64,000 nt of DNA, taken from the NCBI GenBank assembly GCA_958298945.1, contig OY282605.1:25460811-25524810 (forward strand), written 5' to 3'. This document shows positions 56,201 to 64,000 of this stretch, in pieces. The notes beneath the pieces were generated by a model. The model was not told the DNA's origin. It saw nothing but the letters and a program-made list of their open reading frames with translations, and ran no database searches. The stretch is from Atherix ibis. Taxonomy: Eukaryota > Arthropoda > Insecta > Diptera > Athericidae. The position numbers and the translations under genes were made by a program. Position 1 is the first letter of the stretch; every line of letters starts with the position of its first letter.

Positions 56201-57068
56201 AGAAAATATCATTTTGTCAACTGACCAATATGCACATAAGTACATGACGACGATTCTAAATATTTCTAAATATTGTAGATGTAAAAGGCTTCGCATATAC
56301 ACGTATACATACATATTCGAGCATTGTAATAAATAAAGACTAAACTACAATATTTTTTTGTAATATCAATTTGAATACACATATACCACTGGTAGTATTT
56401 AGACGCAAATAATGTTGTAAATAGTAGTAAATAACAATATGATTGTGTTGTGTGTACTCACAGATGTGAATTAGTAAATTCATAAAAGTTAATTAGTCGA
56501 AATATTAATGTATGTGTATGCGCACGTGTATAGTTTTCTAATATTCATATTACGTAAATATTAAAAGTGGCCAGTTTACAAATAGTTCTACTAAATAATA
56601 AAGTCAATCAAAAAACACATAAACGAGTATATCTATTTTAAATTTTTAAACAAAGTCAGAAAAACAATACGTAAATAAATAAATACAATATAATTAATAT
56701 TAAATAAAGTATTTAGGTTCTGAATTACAAAAAAAAAAAATTAAAAAAAAAATACTTAAATAACAAAAATGTGTTAGCATAAATTTAGGTTCAGCACAAA
56801 ATTGAAATTGAATGTGAATTTTTTTTCCCTCTTTTTTAAGTTCAGAAGTTATTTTCGAATACATCTTTCGTTATTACGACCAAATACTCAATGAGATATT
56901 GAAATTGAAATTATTAGCAATGGATTCTCTATGGCAATAAAATCGCAATAATGCTCTTGTTATATTTTAAATAAATAATTGAAGTTTATTCCGCCGCATT
57001 TTACTTAGGTTTTTTTTTATGCACATCTACTTTTTTTCTTACTGCAATTGAATTTATTGCATATTAAC
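56200..57068. other. AT-rich non-coding DNA
   Basis: Contains TACATACATA/GTGTATGCGCACGTG-type simple sequence common in flies and many A runs. No feature supported. Confidence 0.55.
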
Positions 57069-57070
57069 TA

Positions 57071-57628
57071 TGTGTTCCAAATAATATGTAAGATTTGAAT
57101 TTTGAGCCATTTATGCGAAATGGTAATGCAGTTTTTTTGTGCTTAAATTGCAAGATATGGTTGTGGACGACATGTGGTTTCAACAAGACGGTGCCATATG
57201 CCACCTATCCCGAGAAACAATTCAATTACTGTGTGAGTCATTTCCTGAACGTGTAATTTTTTTTCATTTTCGTGATCAGAATAGGCCGCCCACATCATGC
57301 GATTTAACATCGTTGGACTTTCTTCTTTGGGGCTTTTTTAAAATCAAAGGTTTATGCCAAAATTCTATGACTATCCACATCTTGAAGGAGGAAATTGAGT
57401 GCTGTATCAATGAAATTAAGCCATATTTATACAAAATGGTCATAGAAAATGTCAACACAAAAGAGTTCATTTGTACCAGCAAAGCCGTGGATGCCATTTA
57501 CCTTATATATACTCTATTCCATACATAAACTTATGGTGTATAATTTATGAATTAATAAAAAAAAATTTTAATTATTATTCTGTGTTTTCTATCAATATTA
57601 GTTCTTGCGTATTATTTGGGACAACACC
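57071..57628 (+). mobile_element. Internally deleted 'GGGTGTCCC'-family element
   Basis: The left end TGTGTTCCAAATAATATGTA follows TA (57069-57070); the leader GATTTGAATTTTGAGCCATT matches the 33.75-kb copy. The right end, inverted, reads GGTGTTGTCCCAAATAATAC (57628 down, before TA 57629-57630). At 558 bp it has lost the whole N-terminal half of the transposase gene. Confidence 0.8.
57139..57528 (+). pseudogene. C-terminal half of a DD41D-like transposase
   Basis: A clean 129-codon frame reads DDMWFQQDGAICHLSRETIQ (second Asp), PPTSCDLTSLDFLLWGFFKI (third Asp) and a C-terminal ILKEEIECCINEIKPYLYKM segment typical of this family. There are 42 residues between the two Asp here, one more than in the 31-kb element. 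The DNA-binding domain and first Asp are deleted, and the ATG at 57139 is only the first available. No active enzyme is possible. The intact frame in so short a copy suggests a relatively recent insertion. Confidence 0.88.
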
Positions 57629-57639
57629 TATATGAGCAA

Positions 57640-59865
57640 ACATGCAAAATTATTAATATGATTAAAATTTATTAGAAATTTTTTTTTGTTGCTAAAAATA
57701 ATATTTATAATAAAAATATTTTAATTGGGTTTTTTATCTCTTTTGAATAAAATTTTTTCATAAATAAAAGGAAAATACCGAATTTAAAAGTTAATACAGG
57801 CATAGTATTTTAAATTGTTTTTTAGCTATTTCGGAGTAAAAAAGATAATCTGAATTATGTATAAATTAAATTTATTACAAATTAACAACTATGACCACAA
57901 ACCATATTTTAACATTTATAAATTGAAAATATTATTAGAAATTTATTTATAATTTTTGTTGTTGTTTTAAATAATATTTAAAAATGATATAGTAAAAAAA
58001 ATAATTTAATTGGATTTTGTCTCTTTTGAATCAGATTTTTTAAGGGGATTATTTTTTCACGAATAAAAGGAAAATACAATATTAAAAAGTAATTTAAATT
58101 TACAAAAAAAAAAATTAATCATTAAGGAGTAAAAAGAATAATATGATTTTTATATCAACTATTCGAAAATGTAACAATTTTGTATTTACTGTTATTTTGA
58201 GTATAATTTTTTTACGATAAATATAAAAATCTTAGCACTACGATAAGTCAAGACATTTGGCGAAAATTAAAGGAGACAGCCTCTCCTGGTTATATCAAAC
58301 TTACAACTACTGGCCAATGTCAATAAATCATAGCAAAAGAACTAAATTGTATTAACTATAGTAAAATTTGATATCACAAATTATAATTTAAATAAATCAA
58401 TAATTAATTAATAAACTTCTATAAAATATTCTTTATTTATAAAATGGGCATTTACTATTACGTGTATTCTAAACTAATAGAATTATAATAAAAAGAATAA
58501 GAAACCATTTAATTTTATAGAAATTTTGTTCCAAATGAGAAGTTTTTTTTTATATGAACACATATAAAATTAATATTATTAAAATATTTTTATAAACTGA
58601 TGTTGATATTTCAATATAGTTTTATAATCAAAAAACAAATTAGCAATAATAACCGGATCAGCAATAGATTTGCATTCTATGCTTTTCTGATTATTAAACG
58701 AATAATAATAAAAAAATGGTTTTTTTAAAGATAATATTTATACAAATAGTTTAAGTTTATTAAAATTTATAAGTGTTTTTACTGTCAATTTTGGTAAAAG
58801 TTTAACAATTTTCCACCCAATGACAAAATGAAAAAATAATAGAGAAAATCTATGACGAAGATGCACCAATCTTTTTTTCTTTTAATAAAAAATGTAATAA
58901 CTAAAATTTGAATTTCACTTTTTATTATAAACTCTTTATTAAATTATAACAAAAATATCTTATTAATTAATGTAGAAAAACTGTTGTTAATACACCAAAT
59001 ACCTATTGAGAATTGAGAATTGCTTTTCAAATAGTTTTTATTAAGTTTAATGGGACTCTTTGGTCTCGCTACTCTTGACTGAGCACTTTAATTTACAATA
59101 TATCGTATAAGTAGTATACACTGGTAACTCAATCTGCTGAATGCATTCAATTTATACAAGTACAAACACAAAACAATTCCGATTAGTAAATAGTATGAAT
59201 GAAAAATGCGAGTGCACTTTATTTATTACTATTTATTTATTATCAAAAATATTCATTTAAATGAGCATACATACAATCTCATCATCATCTTCGTTAGCAA
59301 AATAGAGAGATTATCTTTGCTAAATTTAAAAGTAATATAAATAAGAAAAGGTAATTTATGAGATAATGTTTTATTTAATGATATCTACTACACTATCTAT
59401 GGTTATAAATTTCAAATTATAAATAATAATAATACCTAATGGAAATTTCTTTATGCAAGCTAAAACGATTGCAATTATACTCGTAGATAAAAACTAAGAG
59501 TGTATTTGTTTTTCTTATCTTTTTTATTACATTTTTTTTCAATTATAAGTTACTTTGATAAAAAAAATTATTAAAAATTAAATTATTAAAAACTCATAAT
59601 AACAATTTATAGAAAAAAATAGTCGAATTTAACTACTACAAACATAAACACTGCAACAGTTTACAACATAAGCTTTAAGCTCATTTTCCTATTGTTAATA
59701 CGCTACTGTAGAGTAAGCTCTCTATTTCTATAAAGTAAAATAATTTTTCAATATATTTTTTTTCTTCTTATGATTGCATAATTTATTCATAAATATATTT
59801 TACAGAATATATAAATAATTAAGAATTATAACAGCTCAAGAAGCTATTTTGGGTAATACACTTTT
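57640..59865. other. AT-rich non-coding DNA
   Basis: Long A/T-rich stretch with no recognised gene or repeat family. Two sections share wording (TTTTAATTGGGTTTTTTATC at about 57720 and TTTAATTGGATTTTGTCTCT at about 58006, each followed by TTTTGAATMARATTTTTT), suggesting an old local duplication of roughly 290 bases. Confidence 0.5.
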
Positions 59866-59869
59866 ATTT

Positions 59870-60538
59870 AAAGGAGGTTATTCATTTTAAATTTCTTAAG
59901 ATTAAAGTTTGCCATTTAATATTAAAAATTATTTAAATATTAAACTATTCGGTAAAATTGTAAAAACTTTTTATAAAAACATGTTTTATCTTTTAAATGT
60001 ATAAATTTTTCTTCAGCGATAAGGCTCATTTTTAACTCTGTCAATAAATCAATATGAAAAATTATGGAAGTCTAAAAAAACTCATAATTAGTATTCATAG
60101 AAAGTGACTGTCTGGTATTACATTTTGCTTTGAAGGTGTATTTCTTTGGAAATAGAAAAAGGAGAGACCTTTAACGTCAATTCTGAGCGATAACCGACAT
60201 TTTTTTATCTGTATTTTTAATCTCAATAAGACGGCTGCATAAGCCACAAAGAGACCTTAACGTCAATTCTGAGTGATAACAGACATTTTTTGCCATATAA
60301 TCCAACAAACTTTGACTTTATTACGTAAATAGTTACCAGGACGCGTACTTTCGAGATTTGCTGATGCAATTGACGTCTAAGAACATGTGATTTAACGCCG
60401 TTAGACTGTTTTTTGTAGAAACCTACCTCAAACCTTAGAGCATTTAAAAACCAACAACTATTTGCCAGAAAAGTATTAAAAAATACCTCAAAATAATCGA
60501 GGTCTGACAAGAAGTTAATCAATGGTGATGGTAATATA
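59870..60538 (+). mobile_element. Degenerate 'GATTATCC'-type element
   Basis: Landmarks on the plus strand are TTAAAGTTTGCCATTTAATA (59904), TTCTTCAGCGATAAGGCTCA (60009), AAGTGACTGTCTGGTATTAC, GGACGCGTACTTTCGAGATT (60339) and ACATGTGATTTAACGCCGTT (last-Asp region, 60383). A short internal duplication of ACGTCAATTCTGAGYGATAA occurs at 60173 and 60258. A 'GGGTGTCCC' element interrupts it at 60541. Confidence 0.6.
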
Positions 60539-60540
60539 TA

Positions 60541-61423
60541 GGGTGTCCCGAACTTCACGCAAAAAGTAATTTTAATAGAAAACACGCTTACAGTAATTGA
60601 ATTATTTCTCGCGGCTGTATGGTATGTGGCACAGTCTTATTGGAACCACATGTCATCCATATTTATATTTTGCAATTTAGACACAAAAATCTGGAAATAT
60701 CATAACACCATTTATTGTTATTACCTGACCAGCTGCATTTTCAAAGAAGAATGGTCCGATGATGCCTCCAACCCAAAATCCCCACCAAACAGTAACACGT
60801 TGTAGATGCATATCTTTCTCAATAATTACTTGAGGATTTTCTGAACCCCAAATGCGATTAACCAAGCCATCAATATAAAAATGAGCCTCATTGCAAAAGA
60901 TGATTTTGTTCGAAAAATTAGCGTCCAATTCTTGTTGTTCCATAATCCATTCAACGAATTCCATTCGCTGTACGTGGTCAGTAGGCTTCAATTTTTGAGT
61001 CAATTGAACTTTGTAAGCATGAAAATGCACAACCTTTCGTAAAAATATGGTGTAGAGAGCTTCTCAAAATGTCTAATTCATAACCACGGTGCGGAATTGA
61101 TGTTTCTGGACTCTCAGCAACATTCTCACAAACTGCTTCGATGTTTTGTTCTGAACGACTTGCTGAAGAATGGTTAAAGTGTTTAAGATCACTAATTGAT
61201 CCAGTCTCCCAAAATTTTTTAATTAATCTCTTCAGAGTTAATGAAGTTGAATCACTTTTCCGACCAAAATTTGTACCAAAATTGCGAACTGTGTATTTTT
61301 AATAATCCCAAAATTGCTCAACAATGTATTTTTAATAATCCTGAACTGTCAGCTGTCATGCTGTCAATACTTTACCACACAATTGGCGCAAAATTCAAAT
61401 ATTGTGTGTTGTTTGGGACACCC
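60541..61423 (-). mobile_element. 'GGGTGTCCC'-family element with TA duplication
   Basis: The left end GGGTGTCCCGAACTTCACGC follows TA (60539-60540). The right end, inverted, is GGGTGTCCCAAACAACACAC, to 61423 before TA (61424-61425). Transposase is on the minus strand. The 883-bp length reflects an internal deletion. It lies in an older 'GATTATCC' remnant. A word, TATTTTTAATAATCC (61298 and 61326), is repeated in its 5' part. Confidence 0.9.
60580..61290 (-). pseudogene. DD41D-like transposase, first Asp replaced, third Asp lost
   Basis: The N-terminal helix-turn-helix part (61290-61040) is frameshifted; KLIKKFWETGSISDLKHFNH and SEQNIEAVCENVAESPETSI are readable. Then MHFHAYKVQLTQKLKPTDHV (from 61030) leads to NKIIFCNEAHFYIDG, where relatives have SDEAHF: the first catalytic Asp is Asn (AAT). 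GSENPQVIIEKDMHLQRVTV, WWGFWVGGIIGPFFF and ITINGVMIF follow. After a stop and frameshift, MDDMWFQ*DCATYH gives the second Asp, and the element end follows directly, so the third Asp and C-terminus are gone. Confidence 0.85.
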
Positions 61424-61429
61424 TATAAA

Positions 61430-61790
61430 ATTTAAAAAAAAAATTTCCCAGAAAAATTGTTTTTTCTTCCGAGATTTGTGTTTTGGACCATTATACTGTT
61501 GTTCAGAGGCATATTTTCTCCAGCACATGTGTATGACAGAATTAGAATTTGTAGAGTATTTACATACTCGTATTCGTACTGGTCTTTATTTTCTTTAATT
61601 CAATAAATAGCACCAAGTCCTTATTAAAAAAAGTGATTCGTATAACTTTATGTTTCCAATCCCATATTTTAGAGTTTTCTTTTTGTGTACTAAGGAAGTA
61701 ATTTAGAATTATTTGTTTAGTGGTCTTTTGACATAAATTTTACCATTGGACGATGAGAAATTAACTTTCATACTATCTGCCCTCTAGTAA
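61430..61790. other. Non-coding DNA
   Basis: No recognised feature. Confidence 0.45.
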
Positions 61791-61791
61791 T

Positions 61792-62320
61792 GGGTTATAC
61801 AATTTATGTTTCGGAAAATAGTCAAATAAAACGAAAAAAAAAATTTTATTTTGGTAAAAATTTTAATTAATTATATTGCTTAAATGTTGTCATTATTATT
61901 TAAATAGTTTCCACAGAACCCTTGGAGGACTCCTTTTTTTGAGTTAATTTTTGATGACTTTTCGCACATTTTGGCCATAACTTGATGAATGTTTTTTCTT
62001 TTAAATGCTCTAAATTGGAGGACAATTGACATTACTAAAGCTCGAAAATACGAGTCCTGGGAACTTTTAAATCTATATATAAGCCAAAATTTAATCTCTT
62101 CACAGTTGATGAAGTTAAATTACTATATTTTGTGCGAAAATTGCGCACTGTAGCTGCTAGGCTTCCATTATTTTAAAAATATTGCTCAACAATGGAAACG
62201 CATTGTTCTTTCGTTTAGCGCTTCATTTTTAATAACCCGAAACTGTTAGTTGTCATGCTGTCCACACTTTTTCACACAAATGGCGCATAATTCAAATCTT
62301 GCATGATGTTTGGGACACCA
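61792..62320 (-). mobile_element. Apparent chimera of two transposon families
   Basis: The left end is GGGTTATACAATTTATGTTT with CGGAAAATAGTC, the 'GATTATCC' terminus, followed by that family's inverted 3' tail (GACTTTTCGCACATTTTGGC, 61957; AACTTGATGAATG). From about 62095 the text is the minus-strand 5' part of the 'GGGTGTCCC' family: TTAATCTCTTCACAGTTGAT, AAAATTGCGCACTGTAGC, CTGTTAGTTGTCATGCTGTC, ending TGTTTGGGACACCA at 62320 before TA. Both parts are in the same orientation. It may be a recombinant, or one element truncated by another. Confidence 0.6.
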
Positions 62321-62342
62321 TAAAGAAATGCTTTTTAATCCT

Positions 62343-62355
62343 ACTTACCTGTTAG
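62343..62355 (-). promoter_or_regulatory. Consensus minus-strand splice donor
   Basis: On the minus strand CTAACAG is followed by GTAAGT (62348-62343), a full donor consensus. It lies 6.6 kb upstream of the MAEISPQ candidate exon in the same orientation and could end a non-coding first exon. This is inference from motif and position only. Confidence 0.2.
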
Positions 62356-62359
62356 TATA

Positions 62360-63395
62360 ATAACGTAAACAACTGAATGGATATTTTCTAAATATGATAT
62401 TTTTCTCTTTCTAATTGTTCAATAAACTTTCTTTTTTTATAAATATTTAAATAATTAAAAAAAATTATTTGACGACACTGCTAAAAAAAAAAATAATAAT
62501 TGAAAAAATCTCAATTTTAAATCGCTTTAGGCTTATTTTAAAATTTCAAAAAAAAAACCTATTATAATCTATAAAAAAAAGATTATTTATATTCATAGGA
62601 TGAATTTTGTCTTATCTAAATACATTGATTTAGAAATTGTATCCTATCAAAATTTATATACGATAAAAAAATACAAAATGTAATTTTATGAAAATCAATT
62701 AGATGAACATCTCTATTTCCAATGAAATAAAGCCATTTTTATTAAAGTACTGTTTAAATTCAATAAAGAATTAAAATCAATTTATTGACAGCAATCGTGT
62801 TGTTATATTAATAACCCTGGACAAATACATTGAACTCATTTATTGAAAATTTTATGTAGGTTATGCAATCAATTGAAAATCTATTTGATACAAACTTATT
62901 GGTAAATTGCTTAAAATAATTTCCAACGTTTATTTGGTTTTATTTCATATTGGCGGTTTTTTCGTTTCATTTTTAAATAACATTCATACAGAAATGGTAA
63001 TGCTAAATGTCAATCACTATACTAAAAGGATGACTAAATACAGTTTTATTTTCTTAGATTTTTATTTAGTATTGAAAAATATCTCTCGAAAAATTACAAT
63101 TTAAAAATACTCATATACTCGTTAGTTTTTTCTTTTATTTTTGTTTGAAAAATACTCAAATATTTGTTGGTTCAACAATGTTAATTTGAAGAATTTTGAC
63201 AATCTTTACACCGATTAGACTTGTATTCAATAATAATTTCAAGATTGAGCAATTTTAAAAATCTTTTAAAATAACCTTAAAAAATAAAGTCTTTTACGCT
63301 CTGAATTTAGAACATTTATAGTTCATACCTATTGAAACTACCTACAAGTGTTCAATATACTTTTTCTTGATTTGTAAAAATTCATTTAATATGAA
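62360..63395. other. AT-rich non-coding DNA
   Basis: Nothing recognised; A- and T-rich. Confidence 0.6.
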
Positions 63396-63397
63396 TA

Positions 63398-64000
63398 CCA
63401 GGTGTATAAGATTAAATCTGCTGTTTGGTCATAGAAAGCGTGAGTGAGCGTATTAAGCTACCATGGACACGCCATACTTTTTTTTATGAGTTTGACAGCT
63501 GTCAGTATTAATCAGTGCACATTGTCAGCAATTTTGTATAACAACATACATTTTTCCTTTGGTAATCATGTCTAGTTTTGTGCCAGAAAAAGAGCATATG
63601 CGGGAAGCTCTGCTTTTCTGCTTCAATTTGAAGAAATCGGCTGCCGAATCTCATCGAATGCTTATGGAGGCCTATGGTGACAGTGCTTTATCGGAAACAA
63701 TGTGCTGAGATTGGTTTCTTCGGTTCCAAGACGGAAATTTTGACTTGTGGGACAAGAAGCATGAAAATCGGCCTAGGAAGGTTGATGACCATCAATTGCA
63801 GTCTCTTTTGCATGAAGAATATACCAAATCGCAAAAAATGCTCGCGGAGCAATTGGGTGTTACTCAGCCAGCCATTTCCATGTGTCTGCGTGTCATGGGG
63901 AAGATTGAAAAGATCGGAAAATGGGTGTCCCATGAATTGAACGATATGCAGATGGAGCACTCCAAAACACATGCGAAATCTTGCTCGCCAGACAAAAAAT
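63398..64000 (+). mobile_element. Mauritiana-like mariner, runs off window
   Basis: The left terminus CCAGGTGTATAAGATTAAAT follows TA (63396-63397) and resembles the CCAGGTGTA start of Mos1-type TIRs. The transposase start lies 170 bases inside, as expected. The right end is beyond the window. Confidence 0.85.
63568..64000 (+). pseudogene. Mariner transposase, mauritiana-like, partial
   Basis: The ATG at 63568 begins MSSFVPEKEHMREALLFCFN, followed by LKKSAAESHRMLMEAYGDSA: the first helix-turn-helix of mauritiana-type transposases. The frame continues through SETMC, a TGA (63705-63707) where relatives have Glu or Arg in the TCERWF motif, DWFLRFQDGNFDLWDKKHEN, a second helix-turn-helix (MLAEQLGVTQPAISMCLRVM) and GKWVSHELNDMQMEHSKTHA. 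It ends at the window edge before the catalytic domain. It is a different lineage from the 28.9-kb copy, which has FVRFRSGDFDTEDKE. Confidence 0.9.

Noticed and set aside
1..64000. tRNA, rRNA or snRNA genes
   Set aside because: By eye I found no tRNA B-box-like GGTTCRAATCC with a matching A box and acceptor stem, and no rRNA-like stretch. A covariance-model scan (tRNAscan, Infernal) would settle it.

Overview
This is eukaryotic, strongly AT-rich nuclear DNA, almost certainly from an insect and most likely a fly. The grounds are the dense Tc1/mariner content with insect-type lineages, jockey-like LINE remnants ending in an ATAAATAAATAA-type tail, frequent ACTCGTA/TACATATGTA words, and the lack of operons, ribosome binding sites or long open frames. 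No complete host protein-coding gene is visible. The species cannot be named from the sequence.

Layout. Bases 1-8.6 kb are TE-poor AT-rich DNA with a few GC-richer patches and two perfect TGACGTCA sites; this could be a regulatory or intronic region. From 8.7 kb onward most recognisable sequence is dead transposons. Three families carry a Tc1/mariner-type transposase with the last catalytic Asp pair spaced as in DD41D elements. (1) A 'GATTATCC' family (TIR like GGRTTATCCAWTT..TTTGGAAAGTA) has remnants at 8.7, 10.9, 26.0, 30.2, 37.1, 44.3, 46.1, 47.9, 52.3, 53.0 and 59.9 kb. (2) A 'GGGTGTCCC' family is at 33.75, 57.1, 60.5 and 62.1 kb. (3) One nearly complete element with TIR GGGTTTTCGAATAAGAG is at 31.1-32.4 kb; its transposase frame is broken only by three stop codons. 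A separate DD41D-like remnant lies at 19.7-20.7 kb.

Classical DD34D mariners are present in several lineages: two irritans-like families (A: 15.7 and 49.8 kb; B: 18.3 and 37.5 kb), mauritiana-like copies (28.9 kb, and 63.4 kb running off the window), a cecropia/mellifera-like copy (40.3 kb), a lineage with TIR CGAGGTCTGTTC (53.5 kb), and helix-turn-helix scraps at 21.6 and 34.1 kb. A Tc1 (DD34E) remnant is at 41.4 kb. Non-LTR retrotransposon remnants are at 12.0-13.8 kb (+), 27.5-28.8 kb (-), and RNase H/zinc-knuckle 3' ends at 22.2(?), 25.2 and 34.4 kb (+). None looks able to encode a working enzyme.

Tandem repeats: a satellite of five ~313-bp units (14.06-15.63 kb), and tandem arrays made out of transposase fragments inside old DD41D-like copies (198 bp x3 at 9.1 kb, ~80 bp x6 at 26.1 kb, ~446 bp x2-3 at 48 kb, plus a two-fold duplication at 19.7-20.5 kb).

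The only host-gene signal I consider worth following is on the minus strand near 55.7 kb: a start codon with AT-rich leader and seven codons (MAEISPQ) ending in a consensus CAG|GTGAGT splice donor, with another consensus minus-strand donor at 62.35 kb. If real, this is a 5' part of a large minus-strand gene and most of the window to its left would be intron. I found no new multi-gene system.
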